From AM-2324 sp042091035 (GTDB lineage Bacteria > Bacteroidota > Bacteroidia > Chitinophagales > Saprospiraceae), in NCBI GenBank assembly GCA_042091035.1, contig JBELIG010000098.1:1-11611 (forward strand): DNA of 11,611 bases, in the 5' to 3' direction. Positions 1-7,334 of the stretch are shown one piece after another. The translations under genes were made by a program, and so were the position numbers. The notes beneath the pieces were generated by a model that worked only from the letters and a program-made list of their open reading frames with translations, was not told the origin of the DNA and did not search any database. The stretch's first letter is position 1; every line of letters begins with the position of its first letter.

Positions 1-332
1 AAAGAGTATTGTTTGCTCGAGCAAAAAACTCTAAAGCTAGCTTTGAAGATGATAACATCCAATATGAAGCTATCCCTCTAGTAGTATACAATAATGAACC
101 TAAAGACAAAGTTAATCTGCCCTATGCAGCAATAAACCTATTCACCTCCCCACTGAATGTAATAGCTTACTTGAAAAATGGTGGAGACAAGGATACCCCA
201 GCTGTTGCGATAGGACCAACTACATTCGATACACTCAAAGAAAATTTCTTCAAATCGGTGCATCAGAGTGAAACATCTTCTGAAAAAAGCATTATCCTTA
301 AGGCAATTCATTTATTAGAAAAGAAAATATAG
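1..332 (+). CDS. hemD: Probable uroporphyrinogen-III synthase, C-terminal part (5'-truncated by window edge)
   Basis: The reading frame is open from base 3 (no start needed), so this is the last ~109 codons of a longer gene. A TTG at 9 is only an internal codon. The visible part has the pattern of a HemD second half: a strand-turn segment LFARAKNS, then LFTSPLNVIAYL (the conserved 'FTSPSxV' element), then AVAIGPTTFDTLKE (the 'xAIGxxTaxaL' element), and a C-terminal helix with SEKSIILKAIHLL. HemD closes and inverts ring D of hydroxymethylbilane to give uroporphyrinogen III in cytoplasmic heme synthesis. The family is poorly conserved, so the call rests on motif order rather than catalytic residues. 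A lipoprotein gene follows after one base and is probably co-transcribed. Confidence 0.72.
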   Translation, partial: RVLFARAKNSKASFEDDNIQYEAIPLVVYNNEPKDKVNLPYAAINLFTSPLNVIAYLKNGGDKDTPAVAIGPTTFDTLKENFFKSVHQSETSSEKSIILKAIHLLEKKI

Positions 333-333
333 C

Positions 334-765
334 ATGCGTTATTTAATTCTAACAGCTTTACTCATCAGCATTATCAGCTGCACGAAAAACAATCAAGACA
401 CCGCAACTATTAAAGAAATTCCGCAGGACTTTATGCAATTCTATAAGTCATTCCATGGAGACAGTCTTTATCAGGTAGATCATATCAGCTTCCCATTAGA
501 AGGGCTGCCCAGCTATGCTAAAAAAGAAGAACTTCAAGATGGTAAATTCTTTTGGAGCAAGGATGCGTGGAGATTCCAAAGGTCCATTGATTTTGAATTT
601 AGTGACTTTGAGCGCGTATTAATTCCTATCAATGATTTTTTGATTGAAGAGACCATTCTCCATAAAAAAGATAAACTGGCAATACAGCGCAAGTATATCA
701 AGTTTGGAGAAGAATGGACCCTTATCTATTATTCAGGACTAAACCCTTATGTAATAAACAATTGA
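334..765 (+). CDS. Small lipoprotein, DUF4348-like
   Basis: A 143-aa protein with a classical lipoprotein signal: MRYLILTALLISIISC, lipobox I-I-S-C with Cys16 as the acylated residue, so it should sit in the inner or outer membrane facing the periplasm. The mature part starts with a polar linker (TKNNQDT) and then a soluble domain with 'FMQFYKSFHGDSLYQVDHISFPLEG' type spacing (about residues 33-57), several aromatic residues and W73/W78/W127. That FxxFxxxFxxDxxFQxxxIxFPLxG layout resembles Bacteroidota DUF4348 proteins; I cannot confirm membership. The ATG lies one base after the hemD stop, which argues for translational coupling or a shared mRNA. The stop codon is one base from the stop of convergent hldD, with no terminator hairpin between them. 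Confidence 0.8.
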   Translation: MRYLILTALLISIISCTKNNQDTATIKEIPQDFMQFYKSFHGDSLYQVDHISFPLEGLPSYAKKEELQDGKFFWSKDAWRFQRSIDFEFSDFERVLIPINDFLIEETILHKKDKLAIQRKYIKFGEEWTLIYYSGLNPYVINN

Positions 766-766
766 A

Positions 767-1732
767 TTACCATACATCATTAGGAATCAAATGATTTGTA
801 ACGTAATCAGCTACGCCATCTTCCAGGCTTGAAAATTCTGACTCATAACCAGCTGCTCGGAGCTTAGACATATCCGCTTCAGTAAAATACTGGTAATTAT
901 CTCTAATATCAGCGGGTGTATCAATAAAGCTAATAGCAGGCTCCTTATCCATAGACAAGAAGGTCAATGCTGCTAGATCATAAAATGATCTTGCCTTACC
1001 TGTTCCTAAGTTGTAAATCCCGGACGTTCTTTTCTCTTCAAAGAAGAAATAAAGAACGTCTACCAAATCCTTGACATAAACAAAATCTCTCATTTGCTGA
1101 CCATCAGCTATTCCATCCTTATGGGATCGAAATAACTTCATTTCTCCCGTATTTTTTATGTTCTTAAAAGTGTGGAATATAACAGAGGCCATACGTCCTT
1201 TATGAAATTCATTTGGCCCATAGACATTAAAAAACTTAAACCCAGCCCAATTGGTTGCAGAATGATCTTGCTCCAAAAGCCACTTATCAAATTCATTTTT
1301 TGAATCACCATATGGGTTCAATGGTTTGAGGTCTTTAACTACATCATGAGAATCAACATAACCCTTCTCCCCTAATCCATAAGTTGCTGCACTAGAAGCA
1401 TACATGAAAGGAATTCCTTTTTCTGAGCAAAACGACCACAATTTTTTTGAATAATCAAGATTAAGCTCATCAAAAATTTGCTTTGACTGTTCAGCCGTAT
1501 CTGTACGTGCACCGATGTGATATACAAAAGTAACAGCCTCTCCAAAGCGATCCAGCCACTCAAATAGTTCTGCTCGATCAAGTTCTGCTATGAACCCTTT
1601 ATTATGAAGATTTCTAGCCCGATCTGAGCGATTAAACTTATCTACTAAGATCAAATTTCTATGCCCCTCATTGTTTAATTTCCGAACTAAACAACTTCCT
1701 ATAAACCCAGCAGCTCCTGTTACAACTATCAT
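767..1732 (-). CDS. hldD: ADP-L-glycero-D-manno-heptose 6-epimerase
   Basis: A 321-aa short-chain dehydrogenase/extended epimerase. It would convert ADP-D-glycero-D-manno-heptose to the L-glycero form, the heptose donor for the LPS inner core, in the cytoplasm with bound NADP. Visible motifs: nucleotide-binding GAAGFIG (6-12); SSAATYG (113-119) supplying the active-site Ser/Thr; YGDSK with Tyr141 and Lys145 of the YxxxK pair; FNVYGPNE (168-175); HKG with Lys178, matching the second catalytic lysine of the E. coli enzyme, followed by MASV; RDFVYVKD (215-222); and IYNLGTGKARSF (239-250). The HKGxMASV segment favours HldD over GalE-type epimerases. Length is normal. The start has AAAGGA just upstream, a weak ribosome-binding site. 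It lies 81 bp downstream of gcvP on the same strand and may be reached by read-through, since I see no promoter of its own. Confidence 0.92.
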   Translation of the reverse strand: MIVVTGAAGFIGSCLVRKLNNEGHRNLILVDKFNRSDRARNLHNKGFIAELDRAELFEWLDRFGEAVTFVYHIGARTDTAEQSKQIFDELNLDYSKKLWSFCSEKGIPFMYASSAATYGLGEKGYVDSHDVVKDLKPLNPYGDSKNEFDKWLLEQDHSATNWAGFKFFNVYGPNEFHKGRMASVIFHTFKNIKNTGEMKLFRSHKDGIADGQQMRDFVYVKDLVDVLYFFFEEKRTSGIYNLGTGKARSFYDLAALTFLSMDKEPAISFIDTPADIRDNYQYFTEADMSKLRAAGYESEFSSLEDGVADYVTNHLIPNDVW

Positions 1733-1757
1733 TCCTTTAGATTCCCTTTTATAAAGT

Positions 1758-1790
1758 ATTCGCTTGAAGGAGTTATTCCTTCAAGCGAAT
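1758..1790 (-). terminator. Strong hairpin in the gcvP-hldD gap, poor U-tract
   Basis: Perfect 14-bp inverted repeat: left arm 1758-1771 (ATTCGCTTGAAGGA), 5-base loop 1772-1776, right arm 1777-1790. It is placed as the 3' hairpin of gcvP on the minus strand, 24 bp after its stop. On that strand it is followed by ACTTTATAAAAGG, not a clean U-run, so it may terminate weakly or only stabilise the upstream mRNA end while letting some transcription into hldD. On the plus strand it is followed by TTATTTTATG, but no plus-strand gene lies upstream nearby. Confidence 0.6.
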
Positions 1791-1813
1791 TTATTTTATG
1801 CTTCAAAATTGAA

Positions 1814-4690
1814 TTATTCTTCCATATAAGACTCCAGAGGAGGACAAGTACAAATCAGGTTTCTATCCCCTTGAGCATTGTCTACTCGGCGTATTGTTGG
1901 CCAGAACTTTTGAGCTCTGATATAGTCCAATGGATATGCAGCCTTTGATCTTGAATAAGGTTGATTCCATTCATCAGCAGTCACAAGACTCAGGCAATGA
2001 GGAGCATTTGCCAATACATTGTCCTGTCCATCCACATCACCTCTTGCGATTTCATCAATCTCAGATTTGATCTGAAGAAATGCATCACAGAATCTATCTA
2101 ATTCTGCTAAATCCTCACTTTCTGTTGGTTCGATCATGATCGTACCTGCAACAGGAAATGATAAAGTAGGTGCATGGAATCCATAATCCATTAGACGCTT
2201 AGCAACATCCTCTGCGCTTACAAAAGCTTTGAATGGTCTAAGGTCAATAATCATCTCATGTGCAGCTCTACCATTGTCTCCTGTATACAATACAGAATAC
2301 TCTCCTTCAAGACGAGCTTTTATATAATTCGCATTTAGTATTGCAATTTTTGTCGCATCTACTAAACCTTGTGCACCTAACATTTTGATATATCCATAAG
2401 AAATCAACAAGATACTTGCAGATCCAAAAGGTGCAGCAGAAACGGCACTTGTACCCTGCTCTCCCCCAGTTTCGATAAATACATGTTTTGGAAGGAAAGG
2501 TGCCAAATGATCATTTACACAGATTGGTCCCATTCCAGGTCCGCCACCTCCATGTGGTATTGCGAAAGTCTTATGTAAATTAAGGTGACAAACATCAGCA
2601 CCGATAAGTGCCGGGTTTGTTAAACCTACTTGAGCATTCATATTTGCTCCGTCCATATAAACCATTCCTCCAGATGCATGGATATAATCGCATATCTCAC
2701 GAATAGAAGTTTCGAATACACCATGAGTAGATGGATAAGTAACCATTAAAGCGGACAAGTTCTCTTTATGCTCATCTGCCTTAGCCTTTAGATCCTCTAC
2801 ATCAATATTTCCACGCTCATCACAGGCCACCACGACTACTTTCATTCCTGCCATTACAGCAGATGCCGGATTTGTACCATGCGCTGAAGAAGGTATAATT
2901 GCAACATTTCTGTGTGCCTCTCCCCTACTAATATGGTATTGGCGGATTGCCATCAGACCTGTATATTCACCTTGAGCACCAGAATTTGGCTGCAATGAAC
3001 AATCTGTAAAACCAGTGATTTCGCACAAAGCCTTACTCAATTCATCGATAATCAAATGATATCCTGTAACCTGATCGTTTGGAGCAAAAGGGTGAATGGT
3101 TGAAAATTCTGGCCATGAAACTGGTATCATTTCTGATGCAGCATTCAATTTCATCGTACATGAACCTAAAGAAATCATTGAATGTGTCAAGGACAAATCT
3201 CTGTTCTCAAGTGTTTTTAGGTATCTCATAATACCAGATTCGGTATGATAGGAGTTAAACACTGGGTGAAGCATGTAATCTGAAGTTCTTTTAGTGTCAG
3301 CAGGAATTGCGTCTACTGATTCAATATCCCATACTCTATCTACAGATTTATTTGCAATCTGCTCAAATACATCCAATACTCTAGACATTCTATCTTCGAA
3401 ACAGGTTTCATCTACAGAGATTCGAATTTCGCTTGCTCCGTAAAAGAAATTGATTCCGCGCTCTTCAGCAAGATGACGCACTTTCTCGAGAGTAGATGTA
3501 TCAATATTAAGAGAAAGAGTATCAAAGAACGTCCTATTATTTAGCTCAAAGCCAAGAGTAGTTAATTTATTGCCGAGTAAGACTGTCGTTGCATGTATGC
3601 GATTTGCAATTGCTTTTAGTCCTTCTGGGCCATGATAAACGCCATACATTGCCGCCATATTTGCTAACAATGCCTGAGCAGTACAAATATTGGAGGTCGC
3701 CTTTTCTCTGCGAATGTGTTGCTCGCGAGTTTGTAGAGCCATCCGTAAGGCCTTATTACCATCCTTGTCTTTAGATACGCCAATAATACGACCTGGAATT
3801 ACACGCTTATATTTTTCTTCTGTAGCAAAATAAGCTGCGTGAGGTCCTCCAAATCCCATAGGAACACCAAATCGTTGCGTATTACCTACAACAGCATTAG
3901 CACCCCAAGCACCTGGTTCTTTTAAAAGTGTTAAACTAAGTAAGTCAGCACAAGCAACTACAAAAATATTTTTTTCGCGCATTGCTGAAACAAAGTCCAT
4001 TGGAACCTCTGCCTTACCATCTTTACCCGGATACTGAACCACCACTGCAAAGGTATGCTCAGTTGCCTGGTACGTATCCATATCTCCAACGACAACATTT
4101 ATTCCTAATGGAATCGCTCGAGTCATTATGATATCTAAAGTTTGATCAAAAACATTAGAATCCACAAAGATCTCATTGAACTCATTGGTTTTGGATCTCT
4201 TATTTTTTTGACCATAAAACATACTCATTGCCTCAGCTGCTGCAGTTCCTTCATCAAGAAGAGAAGCGTTTGCGATAGGAAGACCTGTTAAATCCGAAAC
4301 CATAGTTTGAAAATTCAACAATGACTCTAGCCTACCTTGAGCAATTTCAGCCTGATAGGGTGTATACTGTGTATACCAACCAGGGTTTTCAAATAGATTT
4401 CTCAAAATAGGAGCAGGCGTGATTGTTCCATAGTAACCCATGCCTATGTAACTATCATAAACCTTATTTTTAGAGGCTAACTGCTTCAGTTTCTGTAAAT
4501 ATTCGAACTCTGATTGCCCTTCAGGTAGATCCAAAGATCCTTCAAGACGAATATTAGCTGGTACAGTCTCGTCGATCAATTGATCTAGACTATTTACACC
4601 GATCGTATCAAGCATCTGCTGAAGATCCTCAGCTTTGTTGATACCGTTGTGCCTATGCACAAATTTGTCAGTTGATTTGATCACGCTCAT
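1814..4690 (-). CDS. gcvP: Glycine dehydrogenase (decarboxylating), P-protein of glycine cleavage
   Basis: A 958-aa single-chain P-protein, the usual length for the fused form that combines the two halves found as gcvPA/gcvPB in other bacteria. It decarboxylates glycine with PLP and passes the aminomethyl group to lipoyl-GcvH. The N-terminal half (about 10-440) contains HRHNG, YIGMGYYGTITP (81-92) and ENPGWYTQYTPYQAEIAQG (101-119). The C-terminal half contains LGSCTMKLNA (508-517), SSAHGTNPASA (601-611) and the PLP-lysine site HLNLHKTF with Lys707, followed by the glycine-rich HGGGGPGMGP (713-722). The end has PYSRSKAAYPLDY, conserved in the family. All key motifs are intact. gcvT and gcvH are not in the window. 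It starts 67 bp after the fumC stop on the same strand, with no recognisable promoter in the gap, so co-transcription with fumC is likely. I see no glycine riboswitch. Confidence 0.98.
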   Translation of the reverse strand: MSVIKSTDKFVHRHNGINKAEDLQQMLDTIGVNSLDQLIDETVPANIRLEGSLDLPEGQSEFEYLQKLKQLASKNKVYDSYIGMGYYGTITPAPILRNLFENPGWYTQYTPYQAEIAQGRLESLLNFQTMVSDLTGLPIANASLLDEGTAAAEAMSMFYGQKNKRSKTNEFNEIFVDSNVFDQTLDIIMTRAIPLGINVVVGDMDTYQATEHTFAVVVQYPGKDGKAEVPMDFVSAMREKNIFVVACADLLSLTLLKEPGAWGANAVVGNTQRFGVPMGFGGPHAAYFATEEKYKRVIPGRIIGVSKDKDGNKALRMALQTREQHIRREKATSNICTAQALLANMAAMYGVYHGPEGLKAIANRIHATTVLLGNKLTTLGFELNNRTFFDTLSLNIDTSTLEKVRHLAEERGINFFYGASEIRISVDETCFEDRMSRVLDVFEQIANKSVDRVWDIESVDAIPADTKRTSDYMLHPVFNSYHTESGIMRYLKTLENRDLSLTHSMISLGSCTMKLNAASEMIPVSWPEFSTIHPFAPNDQVTGYHLIIDELSKALCEITGFTDCSLQPNSGAQGEYTGLMAIRQYHISRGEAHRNVAIIPSSAHGTNPASAVMAGMKVVVVACDERGNIDVEDLKAKADEHKENLSALMVTYPSTHGVFETSIREICDYIHASGGMVYMDGANMNAQVGLTNPALIGADVCHLNLHKTFAIPHGGGGPGMGPICVNDHLAPFLPKHVFIETGGEQGTSAVSAAPFGSASILLISYGYIKMLGAQGLVDATKIAILNANYIKARLEGEYSVLYTGDNGRAAHEMIIDLRPFKAFVSAEDVAKRLMDYGFHAPTLSFPVAGTIMIEPTESEDLAELDRFCDAFLQIKSEIDEIARGDVDGQDNVLANAPHCLSLVTADEWNQPYSRSKAAYPLDYIRAQKFWPTIRRVDNAQGDRNLICTCPPLESYMEE

Positions 4691-4757
4691 TCGTTAAAAA
4701 TGTTTAGTTCTATTTGATTAAGAAATCTTAACAATGCGTTTTTGTAAATTTATACAA

Positions 4758-6152
4758 TTATTTCAAGCTACCTATCATATTCTCTGGTCTTACCCACTCA
4801 TCAAACTGCTCATTCGTCAAAAGACCAAGATCAAGAGAAGCTTGTCTTAGTGTTGTGCCTTCGTTATAGGCTTTCTTTGCTATCGCTGCTGCATTATCAT
4901 AACCGATCTTTGTATTCAATGCTGTTACAAGCATCAATGAATTATTCAGATGCTCATCAATTCGTTCTTGATTTGGCTCTAAACCTTCAATACAATTATC
5001 ATTAAAGCTAACACAGGCATCTCCAATTAGCTGAGCAGACATCAAAAAGTTATAGATCATTACAGGCTTAAATACATTTAATTCAAAATGCCCTGTCATA
5101 CCTCCCACATTAATAGTAACGTCATTACCTACAACCTGAGCCATTGCCATAGTCAAGGCTTCTGATTGAGTCGGATTCACCTTTCCTGGCATTATTGAGG
5201 ATCCTGGTTCATTTGCAGGAATTACCAACTCCCCGATTCCAGACCTAGGTCCTGAAGCCAACATTCTAATATCGTTACCGATTTTCATGAGTGAACAAGC
5301 TACCGTTTTAAGCGCTCCATGTGATTCAACAATGGCATCATGAGCAGCAAGTGCCTCAAATTTATTCTCAGCAGTTACAAAAGGTAAACCTGTGAATTCT
5401 GCTATTTTTGCGGCTACCATGGTGTCATAACCTGCTGGAGTATTCAAGCCAGTACCCACTGCTGTGCCACCAAGTGCAAGCTCAGAAAGATGAGCAAGCG
5501 TATTCTTTATAGCACGAATTCCATGATCAAGCTGTGAAACATACCCAGAAAGTTCTTGACCAACAGTTACCGGAGTAGCATCCATAAAGTGTGTACGACC
5601 GATCTTTACCACATGCATATATTTCGCTGCCTTTGCCGCTAAAGTATCTCTTAATTTTTCCAAGCCTGGAATCGTAACCTCTACTACTTTTTTGTAAGCA
5701 GCAATGTGCATCGCTGTTGGAAAAGTATCATTAGAGGATTGAGATTTATTGACATCATCATTTGGGTGAAGTACTTTATCAGCATCTGATAATGCTCCAC
5801 CATTTATTACATGACCTCTATTTGCAACAACTTCATTGACATTCATATTTGATTGTGTCCCAGAACCTGTTTGCCAAACAACCAAAGGAAACTGATCATC
5901 TAACTTCCCTTCAAGAATTTCCTCACAAACTTTTGAGATCAAATCCCTTTTAGCCTCCGGCAAAACACCCAATGCAGCATTTGTGTGCGCTGCAGCCTTT
6001 TTTAGGTATGCAAATCCTTCAACAACCTCAACTGGCATTTTCTGGCCACCAATCTTGAAATTCATTATCGATCGCTGAGTTTGTGCGGCCCAATATTTAT
6101 CTGAAGGCACGTCTATATATCCTATACTATCTTTTTCTTGTCTGAAGCTCAT
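4758..6152 (-). CDS. fumC: Fumarate hydratase, class II
   Basis: A 464-aa class II (iron-independent) fumarase that interconverts fumarate and malate in the TCA cycle as a cytoplasmic homotetramer. Motifs: TGSGTQSNMN (95-104), HPNDDVNKSQSSND (129-142), RTHFMDATP with His188, and the superfamily signature GSSIMPGKVNP (317-327) with Ser318 and Lys324. The numbering of His188 and Ser318 matches the E. coli FumC catalytic pair, so no indels occur before the active site. Aspartase is the main alternative in this superfamily; the overall fit to FumC (start MSFRQEKDSIG, end GSLK) makes fumarase much more likely. A consensus promoter lies just upstream at 6177-6206, predicting a very short leader. 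gcvP follows on the same strand. A superoxide dismutase gene is divergent across 247 bp. Confidence 0.97.
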   Translation of the reverse strand: MSFRQEKDSIGYIDVPSDKYWAAQTQRSIMNFKIGGQKMPVEVVEGFAYLKKAAAHTNAALGVLPEAKRDLISKVCEEILEGKLDDQFPLVVWQTGSGTQSNMNVNEVVANRGHVINGGALSDADKVLHPNDDVNKSQSSNDTFPTAMHIAAYKKVVEVTIPGLEKLRDTLAAKAAKYMHVVKIGRTHFMDATPVTVGQELSGYVSQLDHGIRAIKNTLAHLSELALGGTAVGTGLNTPAGYDTMVAAKIAEFTGLPFVTAENKFEALAAHDAIVESHGALKTVACSLMKIGNDIRMLASGPRSGIGELVIPANEPGSSIMPGKVNPTQSEALTMAMAQVVGNDVTINVGGMTGHFELNVFKPVMIYNFLMSAQLIGDACVSFNDNCIEGLEPNQERIDEHLNNSLMLVTALNTKIGYDNAAAIAKKAYNEGTTLRQASLDLGLLTNEQFDEWVRPENMIGSLK

Positions 6153-6176
6153 TTGAGTTTAATTTTGTATTCCACG

Positions 6177-6206
6177 CAAAATTAATCTTTTGCTTCCTAA
6201 GTACAA
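6177..6206 (-). promoter_or_regulatory. fumC promoter, Bacteroidota sigma type
   Basis: On the minus strand the sequence reads TTG (6206-6204), 19 nt, then TAATTTTG (6184-6177). This matches the Bacteroidota -33/-7 consensus TTG-N19-TAnnTTTG at every defined position. Transcription should start around 6170, leaving a leader of about 20 nt before the fumC ATG at 6152. Confidence 0.72.
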
Positions 6207-6226
6207 AAGATTAAGTGGCTTAGGAA
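6194..6226. promoter_or_regulatory. Inverted repeat over the fumC -33 region, possible operator
   Basis: TTCCTAAG (6194-6201) and CTTAGGAA (6219-6226) form perfect 8-bp arms separated by 17 bp. The repeat flanks and overlaps the -33 element of fumC at 6204-6206, a position suited to a dimeric DNA-binding regulator. It lies in the shared fumC/sod regulatory region. No regulator is identified; the repeat could be chance in AT-rich DNA. Confidence 0.35.
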
Positions 6227-6320
6227 CAAGAGTTTTTTTTAGCTGACTCCTTTTGACAATATTCAGAGAAAAGGATTTCAATTGTATCCGTAATTATAGA
6301 ATAGATATAAAGAAACTTTT

Positions 6321-6335
6321 TACATTTGTAAATGT
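6321..6335 (+). promoter_or_regulatory. Likely sod -7 box with overlapping small inverted repeat
   Basis: TACATTTG at 6321-6328 fits the -7 consensus TAnnTTTG exactly and lies 71 bp before the sod ATG. No TTG occurs at the expected 19-21 bp upstream, so the promoter is either weak or activator-dependent. ACATTT (6322-6327) and AAATGT (6330-6335) form an inverted repeat over the box that could serve as an operator. Confidence 0.45.
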
Positions 6336-6399
6336 TTTTTTAAAGTTGATACAATCTTAGTAGACAACAGATTCTTAAGAATTTAAACACAATAATATT

Positions 6400-7008
6400 A
6401 TGGCATTTCAATTACCTGAATTACCGTATGCATACGATGCTCTTGAACCAAACATCGATGCACGAACTATGGAGATCCACCATGGTAAACACCACAATGG
6501 TTACACAACCAAGCTAAACAATGCAATTGCGGGTACCGATCTAGAAGGAAAAAGTATAGAAGATATTCTTGCAAATGTATCTTCTGCAGGTGCTGGAGTT
6601 AGAAATAATGGTGGTGGATTCTATAACCACTGTCTTTTCTGGGAAGTTATGTCTCCAAACGGAGGTGGCGAAGCAACAGGAGCTGTAGGCGAGGCTATCA
6701 ATACTGCATTTGGTTCTTTTGAAGACTTCAAATCAGAATTCGCAAAAGCAGCAGCTACAAGATTCGGTTCTGGATGGGCGTGGCTATGTGTTCAAGCAGA
6801 CGGAAGCCTTTGTGTTTGCTCTACTGCTAACCAAGATAATCCAATGATGGATACAGCTGAATGTCCAGGAACTCCAATACTTGGCTTAGACGTTTGGGAA
6901 CATGCATATTATCTAAATTACCAAAACAGAAGACCTGATTATATTAGTGCCTTCTTCAATGTAATCAATTGGGATGTTGTAAACGCAAAGTTTGCTGCAG
7001 CTAAGTAA
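6400..7008 (+). CDS. sodA: Superoxide dismutase, Fe/Mn family, Mn-type signature
   Basis: A 202-aa cytoplasmic enzyme (no signal peptide) that dismutates superoxide to oxygen and hydrogen peroxide. Metal ligands are all present: His27 in MEIHHGKHH, His77 in FYNHCLFW, and Asp164 and His168 in LDVWEHAYY. Metal type: the position where Fe enzymes carry an active-site Gln two-to-four residues before the NH ligand motif is Gly (GGGFYNH), and a Gln is supplied instead from TANQD (Gln145), which is the Mn-type arrangement. Cambialistic enzymes exist, so metal use is inferred. The protein has five cysteines (78, 130, 138, 140, 155), three of them clustered in WLC...LCVC. Length is normal. It stands alone on its strand, has its own terminator, and is divergent from fumC. 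The symbol sodA reflects the Mn-type signature; sodB is often used for such genes too. Confidence 0.95.
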   Translation: MAFQLPELPYAYDALEPNIDARTMEIHHGKHHNGYTTKLNNAIAGTDLEGKSIEDILANVSSAGAGVRNNGGGFYNHCLFWEVMSPNGGGEATGAVGEAINTAFGSFEDFKSEFAKAAATRFGSGWAWLCVQADGSLCVCSTANQDNPMMDTAECPGTPILGLDVWEHAYYLNYQNRRPDYISAFFNVINWDVVNAKFAAAK

Positions 7009-7018
7009 ATCTACTGAT

Positions 7019-7240
7019 TTACAATATGTTAAAAAAAGCATAAGATTCGGTTCTTATGCTTTTTTTTGAACCCTTAAGCCCCATTTTTGGGTTGTAATAA
7101 TTGGTAATCTCATTATACATGCTGTTTTCAAGTAACTGTAACTTTGCAAAATAAAAGACAGCGACTTTACCCAATTCGAAATAAATTATGTAAACACTAA
7201 ACATTAATCCCATGGTGATTGCAGGAATTTTGCTTTTCAT
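7019..7240 (-). CDS. Doubtful 73-aa membrane-like hypothetical protein
   Basis: The frame starts MKSKIPAITMGLMFSVYIIYF with one plausible hydrophobic segment (residues 5-33) and continues with a polar tail. Against it: the last ~15 codons run through the sod terminator hairpin, so the C-terminus is encoded by a transcription signal, and I recognise no family. For it: on the minus strand there is TTG (7299-7297), exactly 19 nt, then TGCTTTTG (7277-7270), one mismatch from the -7 consensus, giving a leader of about 25 nt. The gap between the two terminators (7068-7300) is otherwise unexplained. It could also be a decayed gene remnant. Confidence 0.33.
   Translation of the reverse strand: MKSKIPAITMGLMFSVYIIYFELGKVAVFYFAKLQLLENSMYNEITNYYNPKMGLKGSKKSIRTESYAFFNIL
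7031..7067 (+). terminator. sod rho-independent terminator (bidirectional)
   Basis: Left arm 7031-7045 (core AGCATAAGA), loop TTCGGT at 7046-7051, right arm 7052-7066, with a T-run at 7060-7067. It starts 23 bp after the sod stop codon. The A-run on the left makes it a terminator on the minus strand too, where it would act inside the end of the doubtful ORF at 7019-7240. Confidence 0.9.
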
Positions 7241-7269
7241 ATTAGTTCTTCTTAGATATGAAGTAACTT

Positions 7270-7299
7270 CAAAAGCATAACAAACAAACAGACAAACAA
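7270..7299 (-). promoter_or_regulatory. Possible promoter for the 73-aa ORF
   Basis: Minus-strand TTG (7299-7297), 19-nt spacer, TGCTTTTG (7277-7270); one mismatch from TTG-N19-TAnnTTTG. The surrounding CAAACAAACAGACAAACAA stretch offers several TTG triplets, so the spacing match is less impressive than it looks. Confidence 0.3.
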
Positions 7300-7300
7300 T

Positions 7301-7334
7301 AAAAAAAGGCTCAGATTAATCTGAGCCTTTTTTT
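7301..7334. terminator. Perfect-palindrome terminator for the lipoprotein gene
   Basis: A fully symmetric 34-bp palindrome: left half 7301-7317 (core GGCTCAGATT), right half 7318-7334. As RNA it forms a GC-rich stem with an ATTAAT-type loop. The minus-strand U-run comes from the A7 at 7301-7307, directly after the hairpin. The lipoprotein stop codon (7333-7335) sits inside its edge. It is symmetric, so it would stop transcription from both sides. Confidence 0.88.

Noticed and set aside
9..332. TTG at 9 as the start of a short 107-aa protein
   Set aside because: The frame is open to the window edge and the protein lacks the N-terminal half of the HemD fold, so it is a truncated longer gene.
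1372..1581. 69-codon frame on the minus strand inside hldD, and similar frames inside gcvP (3589-3774), the lipoprotein (7336-7831) and the 497-aa gene (8606-8809)
   Set aside because: They overlap confidently identified genes in other frames and encode no recognisable domain.
4691..4757. Glycine riboswitch before gcvP
   Set aside because: Only 67 bp lie between the fumC stop and the gcvP start, too short for the aptamer; the only structure is a small TTAAGA/TCTTAA repeat.
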